From contig JAUMZW010000001.1 in the NCBI GenBank assembly GCA_030527925.1, forward strand, positions 29,455 to 93,454: a stretch of 64,000 bases of DNA. Reading direction: 5' to 3'. Made by a program: the position numbers and the translations under genes. The stretch comes from Streptococcus sp. GTDB taxonomy: Bacteria; Bacillota; Bacilli; Lactobacillales; Streptococcaceae. The notes under the pieces were generated by a model. That model made no database searches. It worked only from the letters and a program-made list of their open reading frames with translations, and was not told the DNA's origin. Shown in pieces: positions 1-10,000 of this stretch (within the stretch, counting starts at the first letter, position 1; every line of letters begins with the position of its first letter).

Positions 1-732
1 ATCAAGGTAATGGAGCATCACTTTACCAATCGGAAGATTGAAGGACTTACTATGATTGATGAGAATGGTATTTCAATCTCCTATGAAAGTCAGAACCCGC
101 AAGTAAAGCAGAACTTCACCAAATGCCATGAACTAGGTCACTATATCTTGGGATATTCAGGTAAACAGTTTACACAATTAAGCAGAAAAAAAGATACAGT
201 TGAAGAAAGCGAAGCCAATCTTTTCTCTGCTTATATTCTCATGCCTGATATTGTTTTGCTGTCGAAAATTTATTATCGCTTGGATAGTTTCAAGCAAGTA
301 ATGACAGAGCTATCCGTATCAGCGGATGCCTTGAAATTTCGATTACAAGATTTATTTCGCTATTGTTTGAAACGAGACAATCGAGAGATTAGCTCAGCTA
401 TTTATCAATATCAAACGGGTCAAAGCAAGTCTGTTCTCAGTCTTTTTGAGGAAGTCCATACTGAGATTGAAGACGAGTACCGAGTCGTGAAAGAGGATGT
501 TCTTGCTAAAGTTCTAAATCGCCTGAGAGAGTGTTATTTTGTGGCAAGTACAGAGTTCCCTGAGTTACTAGAAAATAGCTTTCGCAAGGAGTTGGAACAA
601 GAAGACAATATTGATACTTGGTTAGAGTATGACTTTGGGCAGTCAGTAGGCTACGCCTGGTGTACGGATAAGTCGACCGCAAAGCAAGCGAAATCAAGAG
701 CAAAAACAATACTCCTATTAGAAAAGAGGTAG
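1..732 (+). CDS. ImmA/IrrE-family metallopeptidase (M78), 5' end cut by window edge
   Basis: The zinc-binding motif HELGHY lies about 40 residues from the first visible Met, and a Glu downstream in VEESEANLFS fits the third ligand of M78 peptidases. The frame is open to base 1 and the family's usual N-terminal part is missing, so the true start is probably upstream of the window. About 240 residues are visible. The last ~130 residues are a charged extension with no motif I recognise. Family members (ImmA, IrrE) cleave XRE-type repressors to derepress mobile elements or damage responses. The stop is 2 bases before the XRE-S24 repressor gene, so the two are almost certainly co-transcribed, and the repressor is the likely substrate (inference). 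The SOS promoter of this cassette would lie off the window. Confidence 0.85.
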   Translation: MKVMEHHFTNRKIEGLTMIDENGISISYESQNPQVKQNFTKCHELGHYILGYSGKQFTQLSRKKDTVEESEANLFSAYILMPDIVLLSKIYYRLDSFKQVMTELSVSADALKFRLQDLFRYCLKRDNREISSAIYQYQTGQSKSVLSLFEEVHTEIEDEYRVVKEDVLAKVLNRLRECYFVASTEFPELLENSFRKELEQEDNIDTWLEYDFGQSVGYAWCTDKSTAKQAKSRAKTILLLEKR

Positions 733-734
733 TT

Positions 735-1412
735 ATGTATCAACCTGAAAAATTAAAACTAAAACGAGAAGAACTAGGTTTAGAGCAACAAGAGTTGGCT
801 GAGCTTATCGGTGTTTCAAAGCAGGCTTACTTCAAGTGGGAAAAAGGCATGTCAAAGCCTACTAAAGCCAATATTGCTAAGTTGGAAAAATTCCTAAAGG
901 TTCCAACAGGCTATCTGAGTGAGGATGAAATCTCATCACTCTATAAGCAACTGACAGAACCAAACCAAGAGAAAGCTATTACCTATGTTCGTGACTTGGT
1001 AGTATCACAGAAAGTTGTTAGCATTGCAGAAATGCGTTCAGAGTACCACGTTTACGAGAAACTTTCTGCAGGTATTGGTGCCTCTGTTTATGGCGACCTG
1101 AACTATGACGTGGTTTACTACAATGAAGAATTATCGCATGACTTTGCTTCTTGGGTTGATGGTAATTCGATGGAGCCAACTTATCAAAACGGAGAAGTGG
1201 CACTTATCAGGGAGACAGGTTTCGATTACGACGGGGCGGTTTACGCTGTTGTCTGGAATTCACAGACCTACATTAAGAAAGTTTATCGTGAGGAAGAAGG
1301 GCTCCGCTTGGTGTCAATCAATAAGAACTACCCTGATAAGTTTGCGCCATTCGACGAGAATCCACGAGTCGTCGGAAAGATTGTCGGTCACTTCATGCCT
1401 TTGGAGGACTAG
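735..1412 (+). CDS. XRE-family HTH / S24 self-cleaving repressor (HdiR-like)
   Basis: 225 residues. An N-terminal helix-turn-helix (about residues 6-60, with QQELAELIGVSKQAYFKWE) is followed by an S24/LexA-type peptidase domain. The likely autocleavage site is Ala112-Gly113 in SAGIGAS. The nucleophile is Ser145 in DGNSMEP and the general base is Lys181 or Lys182 in TYIKKVY; the 36-37 residue spacing matches LexA. Proteins of this build (HdiR of lactococci, and the repressor of the S. uberis umuC cassette) repress SOS cassettes and self-cleave on RecA activation. A good Shine-Dalgarno (AAAAGAGG) precedes the ATG. The gene ends 2 bases before the polymerase gene, in the same operon. It probably represses its own operon from an operator upstream of the window. 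Confidence 0.9.
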   Translation: MYQPEKLKLKREELGLEQQELAELIGVSKQAYFKWEKGMSKPTKANIAKLEKFLKVPTGYLSEDEISSLYKQLTEPNQEKAITYVRDLVVSQKVVSIAEMRSEYHVYEKLSAGIGASVYGDLNYDVVYYNEELSHDFASWVDGNSMEPTYQNGEVALIRETGFDYDGAVYAVVWNSQTYIKKVYREEEGLRLVSINKNYPDKFAPFDENPRVVGKIVGHFMPLED

Positions 1413-1414
1413 GT

Positions 1415-2830
1415 ATGGGCTACTTTGATTATTCACGAGAACCGAAAAGTGACATTGCTTTTGTGGATATGAAATCCTTCTATGCTAGTGTGGAGTGTGT
1501 TGAACGTGGACTTCACCCATTAAAAACATCTCTTTGTGTCATGAGCCGAGCAGAAAATGCTAACGGCTTGATATTAGCATCCTCACCGATGTTCAAAAAA
1601 GTTTTTGGCAAGAATAATGTCAGCCGTTCCTATGACTTGCCTTTTGATATTAAGACTAGGAAGTTTAACTATTACGTTGCACGAAGACAAGGTCTGCCAA
1701 TTACACTTGATTATGTCCGATTCATTGAAGAATGGGCAAGAATAACCTACATTGTTCCTCCTCGCATGGACTTGTATATTGAGAAGAATATGGAAATTCA
1801 GCACATCTTCCAAAACTACGCTAGCCCAGATGACATTCTCCCTTATTCTATTGATGAGGGATTTATTGACCTTACATCATCGCTAAAATACTTTGTACCT
1901 GATGAGAATATCAGTCGTAAGGACAAGTTGGACATGATAGCTGCTCGAATTCAGCGTGACATTTACCGAAAAACTGGTGTTTACTCAACGGTAGGTATGT
2001 CTAATAGCAATCCACTTTTGGCAAAGCTAGCACTAGATAATGAGGCTAAGAAGACACCGACCATGAGGGCTAATTGGTCTTATGAGAATGTAGAGGAGAA
2101 GGTCTGGAAAATTCCAAATCTGACAGACTTCTGGGGCATAGGAGAGCGTACAGAAAAGCGATTGAATAAACTAGGCATTCACTCTATCAAAGAGCTTGCC
2201 AATTTTGATGCTGACTTACTCAAAAAGGAATTTGGAGTAGTGGGTGTGGAGCTTTTTTATCATGCTAACGGTATAGATGAAACCGACGTTCATAAGTCAT
2301 ACAAACCCAAATCACACGGTCTTGGAAATTCTCAGGTTTTGCCAAGAGATTATTATAGACGGGCGGATATTGAACTTGTCCTTCGGGAAATGGCGGAGCA
2401 AGTAGCTATTCGGTTGAGACGAGCTCATAAGAAATCCTGTACGGTGTCAATTTATATTGGATTTTCAAGGTTTGAAGGTAAGCGACATCTTCAAGCCCAA
2501 ATGAAAGTAGATCCGACAAATAATACCCGAGTACTGACCGACCATGTTCTTAGTCTTTTCAGGAAGAGGTATGAACTAGGTGCAGTCAGAAGTGTTGCGG
2601 TGACTTACTCAAACTTTGTGGATGAGTCATTACAGCTCATTTCACTTTTTGATGATATTGAACAAATTGAGAAAGAAGAAAGGCTCCAAACAGCGATTGA
2701 TTCTATCCGAGATAAATTTGGCTTTACTTATATTCAGAAGGCTAATTCATTATTGGAAGCCTCACGTAGTGTTGAGAGAAGCAAATTGATTGGAGGTCAC
2801 TCAGCTGGTGGTTTAGATGGACTAAGATGA
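1415..2830 (+). CDS. Y-family translesion DNA polymerase (UmuC/DinB-like)
   Basis: 471 residues. The palm motifs of Y-family polymerases are present: FVDMKSFYASVE near the N-terminus supplies the first metal-binding Asp, and YSIDEGFIDLT (about residue 145-155) supplies the second acidic pair. A helix-hairpin-helix-like stretch (WGIGERTEKRLNKLGI) follows, then a little-finger domain. A probable sliding-clamp-binding motif, QLISLFDD, lies near residue 406. Enzymes of this group extend DNA past lesions and cause damage-induced mutation. The gene sits directly behind an SOS-type repressor and overlaps the next gene by 4 bases. This order matches the SOS mutagenesis cassette described in S. uberis (established knowledge). 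The assignment to UmuC/UvrX-like rather than housekeeping DinB rests on the context and the longer C-terminus. Confidence 0.92.
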   Translation: MGYFDYSREPKSDIAFVDMKSFYASVECVERGLHPLKTSLCVMSRAENANGLILASSPMFKKVFGKNNVSRSYDLPFDIKTRKFNYYVARRQGLPITLDYVRFIEEWARITYIVPPRMDLYIEKNMEIQHIFQNYASPDDILPYSIDEGFIDLTSSLKYFVPDENISRKDKLDMIAARIQRDIYRKTGVYSTVGMSNSNPLLAKLALDNEAKKTPTMRANWSYENVEEKVWKIPNLTDFWGIGERTEKRLNKLGIHSIKELANFDADLLKKEFGVVGVELFYHANGIDETDVHKSYKPKSHGLGNSQVLPRDYYRRADIELVLREMAEQVAIRLRRAHKKSCTVSIYIGFSRFEGKRHLQAQMKVDPTNNTRVLTDHVLSLFRKRYELGAVRSVAVTYSNFVDESLQLISLFDDIEQIEKEERLQTAIDSIRDKFGFTYIQKANSLLEASRSVERSKLIGGHSAGGLDGLR

Positions 2831-3189
2831 TTGATAGAAGTTATCTCCCTTTTCAAGCAGCTAGAGATTATCAGGATAGAGGCATGATGAAGTGGATGGG
2901 CTTTTTCCTATCCGAACATACCACGTCACTAGACGATGATAGAAATAGGATTGATATGACATCCGATTTAACCGATATGGAGAAGTTAGTCCTGATTGGT
3001 CAACTCTACGCTTCGCAACACCAAGGAATGTTCGTCATGAAAGGAAAAAATATTAAGAACACCCACTTTGGAAGGGTGACTGAAATTAGCCCAAAAGAAA
3101 TTACAATAAAAACAGCTGACAAGTATCAGCTGCTTCAAGTAAAGGATATTTTATCCATCAATATGACGGAGGAGACAGATTTTGAATAG
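2827..3189 (+). CDS. YolD-like protein of the SOS cassette
   Basis: 120 residues, overlapping the polymerase stop codon by 4 bases (ATGA), so translation is coupled. The N-terminal RGMMKWMGFFLSEH segment resembles the YolD family, small Firmicutes proteins usually encoded beside UvrX/UmuC-like polymerases. The C-terminal half (residues ~70-115) is a short beta-rich region resembling an SH3/YolD fold, ending in VKDILSIN. The function is not established in detail. By association it may act as a UmuD-like partner of the polymerase (inference). No signal peptide or membrane segment is seen. Confidence 0.75.
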   Translation: MIDRSYLPFQAARDYQDRGMMKWMGFFLSEHTTSLDDDRNRIDMTSDLTDMEKLVLIGQLYASQHQGMFVMKGKNIKNTHFGRVTEISPKEITIKTADKYQLLQVKDILSINMTEETDFE

Positions 3190-3490
3190 AAAAGAAATTT
3201 ATGAGGGCAAGTTACAAATGGATTATTTCTCTGATTCTTATCTCAAGTTCGAAGAGGATTTCTATCGCTATTCAGCACTAGGAGAGCCACTGACAACCCT
3301 CACTGATGATATCCTCAGAGCAATGGCGATGGGACAGAAGAACTATTTCAAACTCAGCAAGCGTCACAGTAAGGATGGGCGAGACCACTATTTTTATTTT
3401 ACAATTGAGTTCAGTAAGACAGAAGTAGGAGTGAGGAAGTTTGAGTATAAGCAGCATGTGTATCATCAACCTTCTAAGATGTCAGAATAA
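3182..3490 (+). CDS. Small SOS-cassette protein, DUF5960-like
   Basis: 102 residues from a TTG start at 3182, supported by a strong Shine-Dalgarno (GGAGGAG) about 8 bases upstream and inside the end of the preceding gene; the two overlap by 8 bases. The protein is acidic at the N-terminus and basic in the middle, with aromatic-rich segments (YFSDSYLKFEEDFYRY and HYFYFTIEFSK). It resembles the DUF5960 proteins that end SOS cassettes in streptococci, from memory and not checked. Its function is unknown. It is the last gene of the five-gene run beginning at base 1. Confidence 0.65.
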   Translation: MNRKEIYEGKLQMDYFSDSYLKFEEDFYRYSALGEPLTTLTDDILRAMAMGQKNYFKLSKRHSKDGRDHYFYFTIEFSKTEVGVRKFEYKQHVYHQPSKMSE

Positions 3491-3586
3491 TACAACAGGT
3501 ACGGTATATTTTTGACTATAAATAAGCTATAATAAAGGTAATATAGATGCCAAGGATTATAAGTGGCTCAAAAGAGAGGTTAGTTA

Positions 3587-6500
3587 ATGCAGAACCCAAC
3601 AGAACTAATGAAAAATTTAAAAAATGATGTGTATTCGTTTGAATTGTTGGCTGACTATCTTGGTTATTCAGTGGGTGAAAACCCAATTGAAGAGTTTGGG
3701 GAATGGAAAATATTCTTCACGGATAAGTTGGAAGATAACTCAAAAGGTGTGATGGCAGTAAAGCTTGAAGGTGATTTAACACCATCTTCAAAAACGATAG
3801 AGATTCGTCGCTTATTTAAGCAAGTGGAGGAGTTGAAAAAGACCTTTACATTAGATTTCGATACTCAACTTGTCGGATTCATCGGAGAAAATCGAGTTGT
3901 TATTTTCCCTACATTCAGTGGAAATAGAGACGTTCGACTAGATATAAATCCAGAAACTGCTGATAAGAGTCTATATATTTCGAATTTCAACTTGTTGAAA
4001 AATAAATATATTCAGGTTGAAGAAGATGAGTTTGGCTTCGGGAACTCTATCAAAATACCAGATGGCGTTTTTACGCAACAACTTTCAACCCACTTCTTGT
4101 CTGTAGTTTCCTACTATCGAAAAAAACTGTCTGAACTGATTACAGCAACAACATTGAAGAATGAATTGAAAGAGTTAGTCGATTTCAAAGCACGTTTTTA
4201 CCTCGACAACAATGACCTGGTTAATCTTGTTGAAGACGAGACATATACGTCAGTATTGTCAAATGTTGTAGATACAATCATACTTAGACAGTTGATGAGG
4301 CGTTTTTTAGAAGGGTATTATGGAAGTGACGCCTTTAATGTAAGTGGTATTGCGCTAGGTATTGGAGATGGTACGCTTGATGGTGCAATTAAGAAAATTG
4401 TAGAAGCAGAAGCAACTATTCGTGTTGGTGATGAGGATGCCTTCAAAAAGCTCAACAAGAAAAAAAAAGTGATTGAACCTCAAAATGAAATTACACTTTT
4501 TGATATTTTTGATGATGATGAAGTGCAGGCGACTTCTCAAATTAAGCTTGAAACAGATACGAAGATCCAACTCAATGAAATCAATAATAGAGCCACAGAG
4601 CAATTTCGTTCTGTCTATGATGGAGATTTGTTTGCTGGAAGTGTTGGTCTAGTGGCAGACACTATTGAAACAAAACTATCTCAAGAATATACTGAGTTTT
4701 GGACTAAACTATGGCTAGATACAAATGCACAGGAATATTCTTTCCGTTTTGAAGACCTTCCACCAAATGCTATTGAAAAGCAATACGAAAATTCAATGAG
4801 TCAGAATGTCCAAATTCGGATTGAAGAAGGTAATAAGCCAGTTGTCTATTATGGTGAAGATGTCGTTGAACAAAAGAATAAAGGTGCCTACTATACGGAT
4901 GAACGCTTTGTCTCCTACATGGTAAAGAGAACAGTTGAAGTAGAATTTGAGAAACGTTTCAATGCGATAAAAAAATCAATTAGTGATTCAGACATCGACC
5001 ATAAGATTGAGCAAGCTGTTAAACATTTATTGGACATGAAGGTTGCCGACTTGTCTTCTGGAGGTGGTTCTTTCCTACGAGGAGCATTCTTACTTTTGGC
5101 TAGTAAGCATGGTTTGTTGCCGACTCTCAATCTGCCATCCAGCATTAAAGAAAAATATCCATTTTTCAGCAATGATGATGAATCAATCTATCAATGGGAA
5201 AAACATATTCTTGAAAATATGATTTATGGCGTGGACATTGATTATAAAGCTGTCATTATCTCAAGTTTGACTTTGACTTTATCATCCATTGAACATAGAC
5301 CAAAAGAAGTGAAACTCCCTTCTCTAATTGGACGTAACCTCATTCATCAAAACTCTTTGATAAATTCGGTTCCATACTTCAAACGTGAAGAAATTTACGC
5401 AGAGTATCAAAAAGAGATTAAGGAACTGCGTAGACTAAAACTTTTAGGTTCAGATAAGTATCAAGAAAAACGCCAAAAGTTGCAGAGCGAAATGCTGAAA
5501 TATTTGCCAGAGGATATCAGATTTGAAAGTACTTTTCTACACATTGAAGCTATTGAAATCAATCTTCCAGAGATTTTCTTTGATGAAAATGGTGTTCTGA
5601 GAAAAGATGGAGGATTCGATGTTGTAATTGGAAACCCGCCTTGGGAAATTTGGAAACCAAACTCAGATGAATTTTTCTCTCAATATGATGTTAACTATTT
5701 AGCATTAAAAACAGCCAAGAAGAAAAAAGAGCGTCAGCTTGAACTGATGGAAGAATTTTTTCGGATTAAGGGGAAATGGGATGAAGAACAAAATAGAATT
5801 GAGTTAGGTTCAAACTATTTCAAAGATACTCTGAATTACGCCTATCAAGTATGGGAAGTTGAAGGAAGAAAAACAAGTAGTGATATTAACTTGTAGAAGC
5901 TTTCAGTAGAGCGATTCCTACAACTTTTGAAGACAAAACAACACTTATCATTGATAGTTCCAGATAACCTAGTAACTGATTTAGGTGCAACTGGATTGCG
6001 ACATCTTATCTTTGATAACTATGAGTTAGAAGAATTCCTATCCTTTGAGAATCGTAAGAAAATCTTCCCATCGGTGGATAGTAGGTATAAATTTGCAGTC
6101 GTCACTGTTAAAAAAGCTCTAGGGCAAAGTGACAGCTTCAAGGCATTCTTTTATCAACAGGAACTTGATAGCTTAAATGACGAAAATCAGAAATTAACCT
6201 ATCGACTGAGCATGGTGAAAGTTTCAGAGCCAGAAAAATACTCCTTATTTGAACCACGTAGTCAAAAAGAATTCAATCTTTACCAGAAAATAAAACTCAA
6301 GTTTCCACCATTACGAGTCACAGAAGTGATAAAACTTAGACGAGACTTTGATAAAACCAATGACTCTCAACTATTTATGAATGTGGAAGACAGTGATTAT
6401 CCTTTATACGAGGGAAAAATGATGCATCAGTTTCAACTGCTCGGCGAACCAGTTGAAGGTGTTTCAGAATCAGATGTTATCAGAAAAACAGGTGGGGATT

Positions 6501-7054
6501 ATGAGCACTTCCGTATTGCTATTCGAGCGATAGCAAGCTCAACAAACCAAAGGTCTCTAATTGCTACACTGCTGCCTCAAAATTCCACAGCAGCAAATAG
6601 TCTCCTTGTACAAAAGGATGTTACTGATTCAATGATTCAAGAGCAGCTATTTACTCTTGGATTTTTGAACTCATACCCAATAGATTTTGTGTTAAGGAAG
6701 TTAGTGAATACAAATATCAACCAAACGTACCTCAAACAGCTTCCGATTCCTAAGATACAGGAAGTAGAACAAGCGGAAAATATTATACAGATAGTTAAGT
6801 TCTTGTTATTGGAAAACGGGGATTTGTATAGTGAACTTGATTCACTTATACCAGGGGATAGCTTCAAAGATGTCTCACATGATGAATTGGTTGCAGAATT
6901 GAATGCACGTGTCATGCTTGCCTTTGACTTAACACGAGAGGAAGTGCTGGACATGATGAAAAGCTTTGAAACAGCAAAGCATAAAGAGTATGTTGAAGAA
7001 GAAACACAACGTATTATTAACGTATATGACAGGATTAGATTAGATGGTAGATAA
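3587..7054 (+). pseudogene. Eco57I/PglX-like N6-adenine DNA methyltransferase, interrupted by an in-frame TAG
   Basis: Read through, this is one frame of about 1155 residues, but codon 770 (5894-5896) is TAG. The upstream part (769 residues) holds the SAM-binding motif VADLSSGGGSF (about residue 485) and the catalytic motif NPPW (residues 683-686) of N6-adenine methyltransferases. The downstream part continues in the same frame (KLSVERFLQLL, then IVPDNL) and contains the probable target-recognition region, with LKQLPIPKI near its end. The next usable start after the stop is only a TTG at 5927 with no clear ribosome site. A single base substitution, probably of a Tyr codon (NL-Y-KLSVERF), explains the break. 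It overlaps the helicase gene by 11 bases and forms a two-gene module with it. No endonuclease motif was recognised in the N-terminal ~400 residues. The truncated product keeps the catalytic motifs but loses 385 C-terminal residues. Confidence 0.85.
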
Positions 7055-10000
7055 AAAAGAACTTGAAAGTCAGATATTTCAGAGAAAGGTTATCGACAAT
7101 AGACAGGTTTTGATGACCGATACTGTGAGATTCCTGATTTCAGAAGATAGTACCCGAACATTGCGATTAGCAGTAGGTTATTTCTATATTTCAGGGTTAT
7201 TGCTGATTAAAGATGAGTTCACCAAGTTTATGATGGAACACAACGGTTCCGTTCAAGTCATGATGGGGAACCAAACAAATCAGGAAACGGTAGATATTCT
7301 TAGTGCTAAGTCTAGTAAAGAATATTTGGAAGAACTACCTAGCTTGATGAGTGATGATATTGATGGTATTTTGGAAGAAGAGGACTTTCTGAAATTGGTT
7401 CGCCAATGGATTAACGAAGGCCGTATTGAAGTAAAAGTATATACGGGAGAAGCGAATTACTTCCATGCAAAGTCTTATCTTTTTTCTCAATCGTTTTCAA
7501 GCAGTCAAGGGAAAGCTGTTGTCGGTTCATCAAACTTCTCCAAAAATGGACTGGAAGGAAATACCGAACTAAACGTCTTTGGTCAAGATAATTATTTTGC
7601 CTTGAATGATTGGTATTCTGAAATATGGGAGTCTGATGAAGTTGAAAGCTTTTCTGCGGAACTTATTGAAATCGTTAAAGGTAAATTTCCAAATTGGCAA
7701 ACAGGAGAACCGTATAAAACAGTACAAGAAACTTATTATGATTTTGCTCAAATCTATGGTAAGCCCTATGCTGAACTCGATGAGAATAGTGACTGGATAG
7801 AGCATCTTTATCCGCATCAAAGAATTGGTGTTATCGATATTTGGGATAAATTGAATACCTATGGTACAGCGATATTGGCAGATGGTGTTGGACTTGGTAA
7901 GACAAGGACGACCGCAGGAATTGTGAAGACTAGTCTGGACAAGAATCCTGGACTACGAACACTAATAATTGCTGATAATAAGTTAAAAGTTCAGTGGACA
8001 GAGGAATTGGCTATTTTAGGAATTGATTCTTCTAAATTCCAATACCTATCTCGGGAAAAATTTGCCTTATCTAACGGTAAGGAATTAGAACAGATGGCTC
8101 AGTTATTTGATTTGATTATTGTTGATGAGGCACACTTGGGCTTCAAAAACAGAGGAACTAGAGCCTATCGCAATCTTCAAATTGTTGACCAACATGCTAT
8201 CTCTCTTGGTAAAAAAATAAAAGGTCTTATGCTGACCGCTACTCCATGGAATAATAGCCGTAAAGATGTCTTGAACTTAGGTAGCCTGTTTCTAGATATT
8301 GATTCAATTCCATCAAACCGTCACTATCAACAGTATTTCCTTTTTGGAAATAACCAACGAGTAATCAATAAATTAGTTAGTGATGATGTAGCATTTAATG
8401 AATTTTGGGAAGATTTATTCCTACAAAGAACTCGTAAAACTTATGGCGGGCAGAATGTATCATTTGCACAGCGCCAATTTCCAACAGTTGAGATTCCTTA
8501 TGAACCACGTAAAAATCGAATTTTCATTGACAACTTTGAAAGAATTTCAAACCTAAAATTTCCATATATGGATGCCATTCGTTACATTAACCCAGAACGT
8601 AATGATATGAGTGGAGACCGATTGAAACTTATGTTGTTAAAACGTGCTGATTCAAGCTGGCGTTCATACCTTGTCTCTTTAGAAGGTATCAAGGAAAAGA
8701 ACAGAGTACTGCTAGAGGATTTAGATAGAGTCAAAAACTCGTCGAATCCAACGAGTGAGTTTAAAATGATGCTATCAAGGCGCTATAACTTGGATGATTA
8801 TCTCTCTAAACAGATTGGGTTATTGACTGCTGATGTAAGTTTAGAAGACTTTGAAGATGAGACTCTATTATCTCAGTATCAACTTGATTCTAAGATAAAG
8901 AAGAGACGTTACTTTGAGAAAATCAGTAATCAAATAGATAGTATTAAGCCAAACACTGCAAAAGCGACTATTAAACTGATGTATGCTGATGCTATTCAAG
9001 ATGGTCAAGTTCTAGAGCAGCTGATTACAGAATTAAAAGAAGCTTATTCACTTGTAGACGAGAAATTTACAAAAGTCGAAGAGAATATCGTTAAAGAGCT
9101 CGAACAAGGACGTAAAGTTATTCTCATCTCTCAATTTGCTGATACTGCTAAGTATTATTATGAAAACTTATTATCTAGTAATAATATTTTGTCTGACAAC
9201 ATTGGACTTATTACAGGTAATGATGAAGACAATAGAATTGGTGAATATCCAGAAACAAAGAAAGAGATACTAGATAGATTCTCTCCTTTATCAAAAAATC
9301 GAAAAGATATCTTTGGAACTGTTAAGGAGATAAATTTACTAGTTGGTACGGATACTATCTCTACAGGGCAAAACCTTCAAGATGCTGTAGTACTGATGAA
9401 TTTGGATTTACCATATAATCCGATGGTGTTGGAACAGCGTATAGGGCGTATTGACAGACCACGGCAAGACTCTTCTGTAAATAATATCTTTGTCTATACG
9501 TTCCCAGTATATGAAGCAATTGATGTAGAGTTACAGATGTCAGAGCGCCTTGGAAAGAAAATGGCAGGAGTAATGTCTGATACTGAATTTGATGATATTG
9601 TTTTGCCAGAATATACCTCCTATCTTGAAGACGTAAAAAGAGATAAAGGTAAAGCTGTCCAAACGATGCTCGATAGGACTGTAGAAAAGACAATCTATAA
9701 TCAAGGCACTGTTTCAGAAAAACATTCTACTGATTATAAAGAAGCTAATAAGCGACTTTATGATATGAAAAACTCAGCGATAAAGCGTACCGAGAAGCCA
9801 GTATATCCAAAATACAGCTTTTCTAAGAACAATAGTTCTCACACTATTGTAGTAGCTCGTATCAATTATAAGGATGCAAATGGAGCCGCGATCTCTACTG
9901 AAGAGAGGATTTTTGATACAAGTGAACTCTCTAACTCTGACATAACTAATGCAGAAAGCCACCTTAGACAATCAAAAATCGGAGGTATAAGTTCAACAGC

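Noticed and set aside
5881..5935. A frameshift between the two methyltransferase parts
   Set aside because: Both parts are in the same frame; only one TAG codon separates them, so it is a nonsense change and not an indel.
9361..9693. A 110-residue reading frame on the minus strand inside the helicase gene
   Set aside because: It is a shadow of a well-supported coding region, with low-complexity composition and no ribosome site.
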